Notes: a model not told the origin generated them from the letters alone. A stretch of DNA of 13,954 nt from Candidatus Rifleibacteriota bacterium (GCA_016213865.1 JACQZL010000354.1:1-13954), one strand, 5' to 3'; shown: positions 1 to 7,591, counted from the stretch's first letter. Numbers and translations are program-made.

Positions 1-456
1 GGCCTCTCGCAGCTCCTTCTGGCCGAAGGCGCGGGCCCCCTGGGCCAGGAGGCCGGTCAGGTCCTCGTCGTAGAAGACGCTCTCGGCCGGGTTCTGGGTC
101 GACACGGCCAGGTGGAGCTCGGCGCGGGAGCTCCAACCGTCGCCGTCGGGGTCGGGCCAGAGGTCGTCGGGGCTGGCCAGGAAGCGGCGCCCCTCGTCCC
201 GGGAGAGGCGGCCGTCGCGGTCGGCGTCGAAGAGCGAAAAGGCCCGGGCCAGCGCGGGCGAGGTCTCGAAGACGGGCCTGGGCGCCGGAGGGGGGACGAG
301 GACGGGAGCGGTCGTCAGCAGGAGGTCCTGGAGGTTGGCGGTCGTGGCCGCCGTGACGTCCATGCCCGGCGGCGGCGGCATCTGCGCCCGGAGCTGCAGG
401 GCGAGCAGGGAACTCGCGGCCAGGAGGGCCCAGCGGAACCGGCGGATTCCCCTCAC
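1..456 (-). CDS. Secreted EF-hand protein, 3' part missing at window edge
   Basis: The first 152 codons are visible and no stop is reached before the window's left edge. The GTG start (454-456) overlaps the TGA of the upstream sulfatase gene as GTGA, so the two are probably translationally coupled; no better ATG exists. Residues 1-24 look like a signal peptide (Arg-rich start, then a Leu/Ala-rich stretch ending LRAQ). A Pro-rich, low-complexity stretch follows (about 26-62). Two canonical EF-hand loops are readable: DADRDGRLSRDE at 77-88 and DPDGDGWSSRAE at 102-113. Both have the acidic 1-3-5 positions, central Gly and terminal Glu expected for Ca2+ binding. The role is inferred to be a periplasmic or extracellular calcium-binding partner of the adjacent sulfatase. 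It could instead be the N-terminal part of a larger enzyme whose catalytic domain lies outside the window. Confidence 0.8.
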   Translation of the reverse strand, partial: MRGIRRFRWALLAASSLLALQLRAQMPPPPGMDVTAATTANLQDLLLTTAPVLVPPPAPRPVFETSPALARAFSLFDADRDGRLSRDEGRRFLASPDDLWPDPDGDGWSSRAELHLAVSTQNPAESVFYDEDLTGLLAQGARAFGQKELREA

Positions 457-2027
457 CAGTACCCCAGCCTTTCGAGCGTGGACCTCTCGGGCCGCGTGGG
501 CGAGGAGGGCCGGGCGTGCGCGGAGCCCGCGAAGCGTTCGAGGTGGTCCTGGAGCTGCCCCGAGAGGCGCCGGGCCGCGTCGGGCAGAAGACTGGAAAGG
601 TCGTTGCGCTCGCTTGGGTCCTTTGACGGTTCGTGGAGCGTGGTGACGACCTGGCCCGACGCCGTCACGCGGCGCAGCAGGCGGTACGTCCCGTCGAAGG
701 AGGTGGACGTGTCCCGGCCGGAGGCGAAAAGGATGCGACGCGCCCCGGAGGGCGGCCGGGCGGACGGTCCCAGGTACGGCAGCAGCGAGGCTCCCTGGTG
801 CTGGCGGCACGGGGCGATCCCGCACAGCGAAAGGACGGTCGGGGCGAGGTCGATGAGCCCGACGAGGTCCGCGACGCGGCGGCCCCGGGCGACGCCTGGG
901 CCCGAGACCGCGAGGGGGACGTGCAGGGTCGAGTCGTGGGGGACGAACCCGTGCCCCCAGCCCTCGTGCTCGCCCAGGCTCTCGCCATGGTCCCCGGCGA
1001 CGACGACGATCGTGGAGCCTCGCAACCCGCGCGACTCGAGCCCCTCCAGGAAGAGGCCGAGCCAGAGGTCCGCGTAGGTCACGGCGCCGTCGTAGTGGGC
1101 GACGACGTGGCGCAGGTCTGCGGCCGACATCGTCCTCGGCTCGCCGGGGGCCGCGGACGGACCGGCCGCCGGAGGTCCGGGGAGGTCGGGAAGTAACGGT
1201 GGAGTCAACTCCCGGAAGGGCGCTGCCCAGCGCCGGCCCGGGGACGGCGCGAGCCGGGCGCGCTCGGCCGCCGCGGCATCGTACTCGAGGCCGTGGATGG
1301 AGGCCAGGACGGGAGCCGAGAGGAACCCGGGTTCGTGGACGAGGCCGTGGTAACCGGGGTCGTGGACCTCGCCGAAACCGAGCGGGGGCGAATACGGCAC
1401 GTGGGCGTCGTAGCCCTGGACCATCAAGAAGAACGGACGCTCCCCGTCCCACTTCCCTGCCGTCTCTCTGTCGCGTTCAGTCCCGCGAGCGGGAGGGAGG
1501 GGCCGAGTCGGCCGGGCCGCGGCGCTCGGCCCGCGCCGATCGAGCCACTCCAGTGCCCGTGGCGCCGTGCGAAAGAAGGAGCCCGTCGTCCGCGTGCTCC
1601 AGTAAGTGTCGAAGCCGCGGCCAAGGCCCGACGACGGCGCCAGTTGCCCGCCGGCGACGAACGCGGCCGTCTGGTACCCGTTGGCCCCGAGGATGCCGGC
1701 CAGGGTCCAGACCGAATCGTCCAGCGCCGCCCCCGAGACGAAGACGCCGTGGGCCGCCGGGTGGAGCGACGTGAAGACCGTGGTGTAGGAAGCCAGGCTG
1801 GTGTCGGCCTGGGCGTAGGCCCGCTCGAAGAGGGTGCCGCGCCGGGCCAGCTCGTCCAGCGAGGGCGTCGTCGGCCTGGCGTAGCCCAGGCAAGAGCAGT
1901 GGTCGGCGCGCAGGGTGTCGATGAAGAAGAAGACGACGTTGGGCGTCGCGAGGGCGGCCGTCCTCGAAAAGAGAAGGACAGCCAGGAGAGACGCGATCCC
2001 GGGCCAGCGCGCCATGCGGCCCAACAT
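453..2027 (-). CDS. Secreted sulfatase / alkaline phosphatase-superfamily hydrolase with altered nucleophile motif
   Basis: This 524-residue protein has a hydrophobic signal peptide (about 1-27) and then the sulfatase-fold start VVFFFIDTLRADH, with metal-ligand Asp37. GYARPTTPSLDELARRG, the usual substrate-lid segment, follows. The C-terminal half has the second metal site VVVAGDHGESLGEHEGWGHG and the typical HVPLAVSGPGV stretch. The position that normally carries the formylglycine motif (C/S-x-P-S/A-R) reads S77-L-A-S-Y81, so Pro and Arg are both lost. It may therefore use an unmodified Ser or Thr nucleophile, or not be a sulfatase in the strict sense. The ATG at 2027 has GAGGAGAGG upstream; ATG 2015 is an alternative. 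The same frame is open far upstream, to about 3203, but that stretch is antisense to another gene and has no family similarity. The stop overlaps the next gene. Confidence 0.85.
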   Translation of the reverse strand: MLGRMARWPGIASLLAVLLFSRTAALATPNVVFFFIDTLRADHCSCLGYARPTTPSLDELARRGTLFERAYAQADTSLASYTTVFTSLHPAAHGVFVSGAALDDSVWTLAGILGANGYQTAAFVAGGQLAPSSGLGRGFDTYWSTRTTGSFFRTAPRALEWLDRRGPSAAARPTRPLPPARGTERDRETAGKWDGERPFFLMVQGYDAHVPYSPPLGFGEVHDPGYHGLVHEPGFLSAPVLASIHGLEYDAAAAERARLAPSPGRRWAAPFRELTPPLLPDLPGPPAAGPSAAPGEPRTMSAADLRHVVAHYDGAVTYADLWLGLFLEGLESRGLRGSTIVVVAGDHGESLGEHEGWGHGFVPHDSTLHVPLAVSGPGVARGRRVADLVGLIDLAPTVLSLCGIAPCRQHQGASLLPYLGPSARPPSGARRILFASGRDTSTSFDGTYRLLRRVTASGQVVTTLHEPSKDPSERNDLSSLLPDAARRLSGQLQDHLERFAGSAHARPSSPTRPERSTLERLGYW

Positions 2028-2084
2028 ACCGCGGCGGCGGCCTCTCCTCAAGAGGGGTGGGGGCTGGGGGAGCGACGCAGGGAA

Positions 2085-2325
2085 ATGGAAAGAGACCGGC
2101 GGTTGCCTCTTGAGTCTGTAGCGCGGGGGCTTGTCCCCCGCTTGTGGAGCGGTCCTCAGACCTCTTCGGGCCACAAGCATGTCCTGAGCTTGCAGAATTG
2201 GGCCCGCCACGGGCTGGAAGCCGCTCGGAGAGCGGGGGACAAGCCCCCGCGCTACGGCACCTTTGGCCGAGCTCTCCTGTGAGCCCTGCATGCGTCCCTG
2301 CCGGTCCTGGCCCGTGAAGCAGGTC
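2085..2325 (-). repeat. Palindromic element family A, copy A1 (reverse orientation)
   Basis: The core at 2118-2255 is bounded by a perfect 25-bp inverted repeat (2118-2142 and 2231-2255) that begins GTAGCGCGGGGGCTTGTCC. Inside it, 2169-2193 is the reverse complement, with two mismatches, of a segment in copy A3, and the flank at about 2250-2290 matches the left flank of copy A2 read backwards. A1 is therefore inserted opposite to A2 and A3. Outer boundaries are approximate. It fills most of the 369-bp gap between the divergent sulfatase and methyltransferase genes. Confidence 0.75.
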
Positions 2326-2330
2326 AGCCC

Positions 2331-2360
2331 TTGACAGGCGGACCGGCGGAGGCCGAGACT
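2331..2360 (+). promoter_or_regulatory. Putative sigma-70-type promoter of the methyltransferase-SGNH pair
   Basis: A perfect TTGACA -35 box lies at 2331-2336. A poor -10 candidate, GAGACT, sits at 2355-2360 with an 18-nt spacer. Transcription would begin near 2367, leaving a leader of about 30 nt before the ATG at 2397. The -35 box is strong but the -10 matches only half of the consensus. Confidence 0.35.
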
Positions 2361-2396
2361 CGACACGCTTCGGCCGGGCCGGCGGAAGGAGAAGCC

Positions 2397-3467
2397 ATGC
2401 AGACAAGACGAGCCTCGAGTTGGGTGGGGACCGGCACGATGACGCGTGACTGGCGTGGCCTCGTGGCCTGCCTCCTCCTCTGGTCCTGGCTGCCGGCGGC
2501 GGCTCCGGTGCACGCGCAGTCGGCCGTGACCACGGGCCCGGGAGGCGCAGTCGCGAGCGAGAGCGAAGACTATCCGTCGGGTCTCCTCGCGGGGCCCATC
2601 CGCATCTGCCCCGGGACCGACTGGCCGGCGCGTTCGGAGACGCTCGTGATGCCGTTGATGACGGCCAACCGGGAGAAGTTCAAGGGCAAGACCGTCCTGG
2701 ACATCGGCACCGGTTCCGGCATCCTGGCCCTCTACGCCGCGCAGTTGGGGGCGTCGAAGGTCGTCGCGACGGACATCGAGCCGCGGGCCCTCGCCTGCGC
2801 CCAGGAGAACGCCCGGAGGCTCGGCCTCGAGAAGGTGATCGAGACGCGCCTGGTCAGTGTGAGCGACCCCGCGGCGTACTCCGTCATCCGGCCGGAAGAG
2901 ACTTTCGACATCATCATCTCGTTTCCCTACTGCGGCGTGAACAGACAACCCACCGTCGTCTCCGGCGTCTTCGACGACGGGGTCACGCCGGACGACACCC
3001 TCAGGTTCGGCTTCTCCATCATCAAGGGCCTTCCCCAGCACCTGGGCCCGGAGGGGGTGGCCCTCGTGGGGTACAGGTTCTCCGTCGCGCACACCCTGAT
3101 CGTGGGCTATGCCCGGCATCTGGGGCTGGTCGTGGAGCACCACCCGGCGCTCCTGATCCCGCCACTCGACTGGTACGCGATGTACAACACCTTTGCGGCC
3201 CACGTCGCGCGCACCGAGCAGATCGATCCGAAAGCGCTCCTCCTGGAGAGGCCAAAGAACCTGCCCGACGACCAGGGCGGTCCCGGCAGTGGGGTCTACA
3301 TCAAGGTCGACTACGCCTCGGAGAAGGGCGTGACCTTCCCGCAGTTGTGGGACGGCGAGCTGGATCGGGTCTTGCCCGGCATGATCGTGATCCGCAAGAA
3401 GGCGCGGCAGCCCACCGGCGCGGGGCCCGCGGCCCCCGCGCGCCAGGGCGAGGCACCTGGTCGGTGA
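2397..3467 (+). CDS. Exported Rossmann-fold methyltransferase-like protein (short paralog)
   Basis: This 356-residue protein has an N-terminal export signal ending about APVHA-QS (residue 40). It carries a class I SAM-methyltransferase core: motif I VLDIGTGSG (100-108), acidic motif II D126 in ATDIEP, and a motif IV position reading SFPY (175-178) in place of the usual N/D-PP-Y. The PrmA/RNA- or protein-N-methyltransferase type is the closest by eye. The C-terminal signature YNTFAAHVARTE and the ending DRVLPGMIVIR recur in the gene at 4597-6045, so the two are paralogs. The start at 2397 has an excellent AAGGAG site 7 nt upstream. The in-frame ATG at 2439 gives a more compact signal peptide beginning MTR, as in the paralog, and cannot be excluded. 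The TGA overlaps the next gene's GTG. Substrate is unknown. Export is odd because SAM is cytoplasmic. Confidence 0.8.
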   Translation: MQTRRASSWVGTGTMTRDWRGLVACLLLWSWLPAAAPVHAQSAVTTGPGGAVASESEDYPSGLLAGPIRICPGTDWPARSETLVMPLMTANREKFKGKTVLDIGTGSGILALYAAQLGASKVVATDIEPRALACAQENARRLGLEKVIETRLVSVSDPAAYSVIRPEETFDIIISFPYCGVNRQPTVVSGVFDDGVTPDDTLRFGFSIIKGLPQHLGPEGVALVGYRFSVAHTLIVGYARHLGLVVEHHPALLIPPLDWYAMYNTFAAHVARTEQIDPKALLLERPKNLPDDQGGPGSGVYIKVDYASEKGVTFPQLWDGELDRVLPGMIVIRKKARQPTGAGPAAPARQGEAPGR

Positions 3468-4561
3468 GCCTCACCGCCGACCCTGGGGGGCCCTCGACCG
3501 GGAGGTCCCGCAGGCTCTGGGTTTTCAGACTGCTGCTTGCCGCGAGCAGCTTCGCGTTCTCGATTGCCCTCTTCGAGGGCCTGAGCTTCTACCTGATGCT
3601 GAGCGGACTGGGGCCTGACAGTCCGAAGCCCCTGCTGGCCTACTATCGCGGCTATTACTGGTATTCCCCCTTCCGCCACGTGATCCAGTTCGATCCCGCG
3701 TGCTCGGTCTACGACGACGAGCTGTTCTATCGACTGAAGCCGGGGAACTGCACCCACACGGGTCTCCGGTTCAGCAATGCCTACTCGGTCAACAGCCTCG
3801 GCGTGCGGGACGACGAGGAGTCCCTGACCTCGCCCGGCGTGATCTGCCTGGGCGATTCCCACACGATGGGGTGGGGAGTGGACCAGCAGGACACGTTCAC
3901 CCAGCTCATCGAGCGCAAGACGGGACTGCGCGCGCTGAACATGGGGGTTTCTTCCTACGGCACGGTCCGCGAGCTCTTGTTGCTCAAACGGGCCGATCTG
4001 AGCGGGCTGAAGGTCCTCGTCATCCAGTACGACGACAACGATCTGATGGAGAACACCCGGTATCTCTCGAACGGTCGCGTCCTTTACGTCCGTCCGCGGG
4101 AATTCTGGAACCAGATGGCCGAGAGAGAGAAGCGCAACCGCTACTTCCCGGGCCGGCATTTCTTCGAGTTGCTCCGCTCACCCTTCCGCGGGCCGAGCGA
4201 TACTGCTCCCAACCCGACGAAGCGGGCCGGCGCCCATGACGCCGCCGCACATGCCAGGGCCTTTCTGGCCGTGGTCGCCTCGTTCGACAGGCCCGAGCTG
4301 CGAAAGGCCCGGCTCGTGGTCTTCGACGTGAGGAACGAAATCCACCAGGACGAGCCTTCCGAGAAGTCCTTTTCGAGCGCGCTCGCCGCCTTGAAGCCGT
4401 CCGGATCGGTCGGGGGACTCGCGGGTCGCCTCACCGTGCTGGAACTGGCCCGGAAGCTGAACGGGGCCGCGTATCGCCAGGTAATCGACAACCACCTCAA
4501 TGAGGCCGGACACCGGCTGGTGGCCGACGCGATCGTCGAAGAGATGGCACGTGGGCAGTAG
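3464..4561 (+). CDS. Membrane-anchored SGNH/GDSL-type hydrolase
   Basis: This 365-residue protein starts at GTG 3464, overlapping the upstream TGA (GTGA). The upstream open frame is only antisense or overlap with the methyltransferase gene. A single N-terminal hydrophobic segment (about 19-46) after Arg-rich residues should anchor it in the inner membrane with the catalytic domain outside. SGNH blocks are recognisable: GDSH at 130-133 with Ser132 as nucleophile, NMGVSSYG around Gly161, DDND at 190-193 with Asn192, and DNHLNEAGH at 342-350 with Asp342/His344. The preamble YSVNSLGVRDDE (107-118) is common in SGNH proteins that act on envelope polysaccharide or O-acyl groups. Esterase or acyl-transfer activity on a surface glycan is inferred from the family, and no substrate can be named. 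Coupling to the exported methyltransferase-like gene suggests a shared envelope function. Confidence 0.8.
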   Translation: MSLTADPGGPSTGRSRRLWVFRLLLAASSFAFSIALFEGLSFYLMLSGLGPDSPKPLLAYYRGYYWYSPFRHVIQFDPACSVYDDELFYRLKPGNCTHTGLRFSNAYSVNSLGVRDDEESLTSPGVICLGDSHTMGWGVDQQDTFTQLIERKTGLRALNMGVSSYGTVRELLLLKRADLSGLKVLVIQYDDNDLMENTRYLSNGRVLYVRPREFWNQMAEREKRNRYFPGRHFFELLRSPFRGPSDTAPNPTKRAGAHDAAAHARAFLAVVASFDRPELRKARLVVFDVRNEIHQDEPSEKSFSSALAALKPSGSVGGLAGRLTVLELARKLNGAAYRQVIDNHLNEAGHRLVADAIVEEMARGQ

Positions 4562-4590
4562 AGACTTCCGGCGGCCCCGGGCCGGGTCTC
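4561..4590. terminator. Hairpin between convergent genes
   Basis: GAGAC (4561-4565) pairs with GTCTC (4586-4590), and CCGGC (4568-4572) pairs with GCCGG (4581-4585), around a GC-rich loop. It sits in the 35-nt gap between the stops of the SGNH gene and the convergent methyltransferase gene, where it could serve both strands. It has no T-run, so intrinsic termination is only a possibility. Confidence 0.4.
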
Positions 4591-4596
4591 GCCAGC

Positions 4597-6045
4597 TCAG
4601 TGGGGGACTTTCGGCCCGGTTTGCCCGGGCCACGCCGGTCCGTTTCGGATTACAATCACGCCGGACAAGACCCGATCGAGAGGGGCATCCCACAGGCGGG
4701 GCATCTCCAGCCCCTTGTCCGCGAAATCGAGCGCGCGGTAGTGTCCGCCATCCGGGTCGCCGGGAGCGGAGGTGGAAGGCGGCAAGAGCAGCGCCGCCGG
4801 AGCGAGGTGCTCGGTGCGGGCCACCTGGGCCGCGAAGGTGTTGTACAGCACGTGCCAGTCCGCGGTCTGGAGCTGCCTTGCCGGACAATACGAGACCTCG
4901 TGTCCCAGGTGCCGGGCGTAGCTCACCATGATCGGGAGCAGGAGGTCGGACGGATAGAAGAGGACGGCCACGCCGTCCGGGACCAGGTGGTCGCGCAACC
5001 CGCCCACGATGGACAGGCCGAGCCTGACGTTGTCGTTCTGGGTGACTCCGTCGTCGACGGAGCCGGAGATGACGGATGGAGCTCGGTTGGCTTCGCTGGG
5101 TGGGGAGCTGAGAATGATGTCGAAGACCTCGCCAGGCCGGATGCCGGCGTAGGCCGACGGGTTCTCCAGGTGGACCAGGCGAGTCTCGACGACCCGCTCC
5201 AGGTTCATCCTCCGGGCGTTCTCTCGCGTGCAAGCAATGGCCCTAGGCTCGAGGTCCGTTGCCACGACCCTTGCCGCCCCGAGCTGGGCTGCGTACAGGG
5301 CCACAATCCCCGAGCCCGTGCCGAGGTCGAGCACGGTCTTGCCTTTGAACCTGTCGCGGTTCGCCGCCATCAGCGGCAGGAGGTTGCTTTCCGTTCCGCT
5401 TGGGCGAGCAGTCCCGGCGCAGACGAACAAGGGCCTCTCGAGGTAATCGGATCCGAAAAAGCCCGGACCGTCGCTGCTGGGGGCACCCGGTTGCAGGAGA
5501 GCACGCGGCCCGCCGCGAGTAGCGGCCCACGGCACCAGCGCTTCGACCTCCCGGGCCGGAAGTCCGGTCGCGGCGGCGACGTCCAGGACGAGCTTTTCCT
5601 GCCAGGGCCTGGCGCAAGCGGCCTGCTTCTCGCTGGCACCGTGCAGTCTCTTGGCCGCGAGCTTGTCGAGGTGCTTGCCCAGCAATGAGGAGAGCCGCTT
5701 CACGAATGGCGTGGGAGCGGCCTGCGGGTCGCTGTTGCCAGGGTCCGAGAGCAGCTCGGTCACCTTCTCGACGGGAATGGAGAAGGCCACGGAGACGTCC
5801 CTGGCGAAGGCATCCCGGCACTTCAGCATCTCGGGTGCGTTCTCCTCCTGGACTCGCCTGACGGCGGATTGCATCTGCTCCGTGAACCTCTCACCGAGCT
5901 TGCGGGACAGGCCCAGCAACAGGGGGTCCACGGGGCCCCGACCCTGCCCGCCTGCCGGACCGCCGAGAGGCTGGGCCGACGCCGAGACGACGAGGAAGAG
6001 CGCCGCCGTCACCAGCGAGAACCACGTCGAATCGGGCCGTGTCAT
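4597..6045 (-). CDS. Exported Rossmann-fold methyltransferase-like protein (long paralog)
   Basis: This 482-residue protein starts at ATG 6045 with a clean signal peptide (MTRPDSTWF..., cleavage near SASA-QP, residue 24). A helical domain follows (about 40-175) that has no counterpart in the shorter paralog. It is rich in charged residues, with two Cys (76 and 144). The methyltransferase core has motif I VLDLGTGSG (238-246), acidic D264 in ATDLEP, and motif IV SSPP (313-316), closer to the NPPY class than the paralog's SFPY. It shares with the gene at 2397-3467 the block NRDRFKGKTVLD, YNTFAAQVARTE and the ending DRVLSGVIVIRN. The frame continues upstream to 6282 only through repeat A2, so that extension is rejected. 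The Shine-Dalgarno site is weak. It converges on the SGNH gene. Substrate is unknown; export conflicts with ordinary SAM-dependent chemistry. Confidence 0.82.
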   Translation of the reverse strand: MTRPDSTWFSLVTAALFLVVSASAQPLGGPAGGQGRGPVDPLLLGLSRKLGERFTEQMQSAVRRVQEENAPEMLKCRDAFARDVSVAFSIPVEKVTELLSDPGNSDPQAAPTPFVKRLSSLLGKHLDKLAAKRLHGASEKQAACARPWQEKLVLDVAAATGLPAREVEALVPWAATRGGPRALLQPGAPSSDGPGFFGSDYLERPLFVCAGTARPSGTESNLLPLMAANRDRFKGKTVLDLGTGSGIVALYAAQLGAARVVATDLEPRAIACTRENARRMNLERVVETRLVHLENPSAYAGIRPGEVFDIILSSPPSEANRAPSVISGSVDDGVTQNDNVRLGLSIVGGLRDHLVPDGVAVLFYPSDLLLPIMVSYARHLGHEVSYCPARQLQTADWHVLYNTFAAQVARTEHLAPAALLLPPSTSAPGDPDGGHYRALDFADKGLEMPRLWDAPLDRVLSGVIVIRNGPAWPGQTGPKVPH

Positions 6046-6099
6046 GATCGATTGCTCACGTCGAAGCGGGTCCTGACGGACAGATGCGTCCGGTCCCCA

Positions 6100-6129
6100 G
6101 TTATAGGCCAGCGGCAGGACCCGGAGCAA
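6100..6129 (-). promoter_or_regulatory. Putative promoter of the long methyltransferase-like gene
   Basis: On the minus strand a TATAAC -10 (6105-6100) is preceded by TTGCTC (6129-6124) with an 18-nt spacer. The predicted start is near 6093, giving a leader of about 48 nt before ATG 6045. The -10 is good and the -35 moderate. Confidence 0.45.
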
Positions 6130-6136
6130 GAGAATC

Positions 6137-6335
6137 GGCGGCCGCGGGTGCGCTCGCAGAACGCGGGGAGGTGCATGACCGGGAGCTCGGTCCAAGGAGT
6201 TGTAGCGCGGGCCCTTGTGGCCCGCTCGGGTCGAGTCGCCGCTCCACAAGCGGGGGACAAGCCCCCGCGCTACGCCACTCATGAGGCCAGTTGCGGTTGT
6301 TGACCCATGAGCCGCGAATGCACCGGCGGCCGCTC
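6137..6335 (+). repeat. Palindromic element family A, copy A2
   Basis: The inner core 6202-6273 runs from GTAGCGCGGG to CCCCCGCGCTAC. Outer inverted ends are GGCGGCCGCGGGTGCGCTCGC (about 6137-6157) and the imperfect complement at about 6315-6335. Flanks on both sides of the core (GTCCAAGGAGTTGTAG at left, GAGGCCAGTTGC at right) recur at copy A3, so the repeated unit is larger than the hairpin itself. It lacks the internal segment shared by A1 and A3. With the promoter at 6100-6129 it accounts for most of the gene-free stretch 6046-6424. Confidence 0.75.
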
Positions 6336-6424
6336 CCCCGCTCCCCGAAGGCCTGGCGCCGGGCGCCGGTGGGCCGCTATAGTGGCCTCCACCGCAGAAC
6401 CAGAAGCCCAGGGATCACGCCTTC

Positions 6425-6653
6425 ATGCCCGACAGGCCCAACGTCATCATCCTCGTGCCGCACGCCGGCCGGCCCGGTTTTCTGGGCTGCTACGGCTGTC
6501 CGCAACCGACTCTCGGCCTACCCCAAGAAGCGGCAGAACCTCGCGGCCGGGCATCCCGACGAGGCCCGGGCGCTTCGGGAAGAGTTCTTCGGGATTGTCA
6601 ACCAGTACGGGGGAATGACGGGCGACTACGCCCTGCCGGAGTACACGCCTTAA
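6425..6653 (+). pseudogene. Sulfatase remnant: N-terminal and C-terminal pieces joined out of frame
   Basis: From ATG 6425 the first 29 codons read MPDRPNVIILVPHAGRPGF followed by LGCYGCPQPT. This is recognisable as the opening strand and GCYG segment of a sulfatase (sulfamidase-like type) but lacks a normal metal-binding Asp pair. After about 6510 this frame becomes unlike any protein, while the frame one base earlier reads SAYPKKRQNLAAGHPDEA, then ALREEFFGIVNQYGG and MTGDYALPEYTP before TAA at 6651-6653. That piece has the composition of a genuine sulfatase C-terminus. The simplest reading is that a sulfatase of about 500 residues lost its catalytic middle in one internal deletion that also shifted frame. 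TATAGT at 6378-6383 could be its old -10. The family assignment of the tail is the less certain half. Confidence 0.55.
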
Positions 6654-6739
6654 GAACAAGAGACGATCGCCGGCCGGCTCCGGGACCTGGGCCCCATCGA
6701 GTGAACCGCTCGGTGCAAGCCTGAAAGCGGAAACACCCC

Positions 6740-7264
6740 ATGAAGAACGGGTTCACCTTCTGGATGACCGGGCTTCCCTGCTCGGGCAAGTCCACCCTGG
6801 CCGAGGCGCTGGTGCCTCGCCTCCGGGCCCTCGGCTGCAACGTGGAACTGCTCGACGGCGACGTCGTGCGGACCAACCTCTCGAAGGGTCTCGGGTTCTC
6901 CCGCGAGGACCGGGACACCAACATCCGCCGCATCGGCTTCGTCTGCCACCTGCTGTCCCGCAACGGCGTGGTCGCGATTGGGGCCGCCATCTCACCCTAT
7001 CGGGCGATTCGCGACGAACTGCGCCGCCAGATTGGCGACTTCGTCGAGTGCTACGTCAAGGCGCCCCTCGAGGTCTGCATCAAGCGAGACGTCAAGGGTA
7101 TGTACGCGAAGGCCCTGCGCGGCGAGATCAAGGAATTCACCGGCGTCAGCGATCCCTATGAACCGCCGCTCAACCCCGAGATCACCATCGAGACCGACCG
7201 GCTCGACCTGGAACAGAGCCTCGACCTGGTGATGAAGAGGTTGACGGAGCTGGGTCGAGTCTGA
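6740..7264 (+). CDS. cysC: Adenylylsulfate (APS) kinase
   Basis: This 174-residue cytoplasmic enzyme phosphorylates APS to PAPS with ATP, in sulfate assimilation or for sulfotransferases. Length and motifs fit single-domain CysC: P-loop GLPCSGKST (11-19), [18 protein letters not shown] with DGD at 39-41 and the conserved [11 protein letters not shown] stretch, then [21 protein letters not shown], and the lid region [30 protein letters not shown]. The ATG at 6740 is the only sensible start, although its ribosome site (GGAAA) is weak. No cysD/cysN sulfurylase is in the window, so APS must be supplied from elsewhere. The nearest neighbour is the dead sulfatase fragment 86 nt upstream, on the same strand. 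The nearest downstream gene begins 467 nt away behind its own promoter. Confidence 0.96.
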   Translation: MKNGFTFWMTGLPCSGKSTLAEALVPRLRALGCNVELLDGDVVRTNLSKGLGFSREDRDTNIRRIGFVCHLLSRNGVVAIGAAISPYRAIRDELRRQIGDFVECYVKAPLEVCIKRDVKGMYAKALRGEIKEFTGVSDPYEPPLNPEITIETDRLDLEQSLDLVMKRLTELGRV

Positions 7265-7321
7265 CGAGGGTCTCCACGGGCACCGGTCAAATCCGACCTC
7301 ACTGGCCGCACAGTCCGCGCC

Positions 7322-7389
7322 GTAGGGGCGGGGCTTGTCCCCGCCCGCAAGGCGCGCCCAGAGCAGGCTGGGACGAGCCCCGCCCCTAC
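7322..7389. repeat. Palindromic repeat related to family A core
   Basis: GTAGGGGCGGGGCTTGTCC opens the left arm at 7322, and its near-perfect complement closes the right arm at 7389. The GGGGCTTGTCCCC centre resembles family A, but the ends and flanks differ. It lies about 60 bp downstream of cysC and could end its transcript. The rest of 7265-7731 holds the promoter elements listed separately and no gene. Confidence 0.7.
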
Positions 7390-7500
7390 CTCCTTGCAAG
7401 CGAAGTGTGCGGATAATCCACACCGGAATGGTCGGTGCCTCTCCACGCTATCGCCAGGGAGCGAGGGATGACTCCCGGTGAGACCTGGAACCGGACAGGC

Positions 7501-7517
7501 GTGCGCAAAACTTGCAC
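7501..7517. promoter_or_regulatory. GTGC-N9-GCAC half-site pair, possible activator site
   Basis: GTGC (7501-7504) and GCAC (7514-7517) form an interrupted dyad 75 bp upstream of the sigma-54 promoter, a plausible distance for an enhancer-binding activator. Four-base arms can occur by chance. Confidence 0.2.
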
Positions 7518-7591
7518 CCGGGTTGAACAGGCGTACCGGGGCAAACCGCGCAGCACCGAGCCGTGATGCTGGTCACCGAAAGGCGAGGGTT

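Noticed and set aside
2041..2055. Small hairpin CCTCT/AGAGG overlapping the sulfatase ribosome site
   Set aside because: A 5-bp stem is too short to claim regulation.
1293..2282. 329-codon plus-strand frame opposite the sulfatase
   Set aside because: It is antisense to a recognised gene, runs into repeat A1 and has no recognisable domain.
2028..3203. Upstream extension of the sulfatase reading frame on the minus strand
   Set aside because: It is antisense to the methyltransferase gene, crosses repeat A1 and shows no family motifs; a signal peptide begins at 2027.
6046..6282. 79-codon upstream extension of the long methyltransferase frame
   Set aside because: It is made of palindromic repeat A2 and a leader region; the signal peptide starts at 6045.
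6378..6383. TATAGT as promoter of the sulfatase remnant
   Set aside because: No -35 at suitable spacing; mentioned only with the pseudogene.
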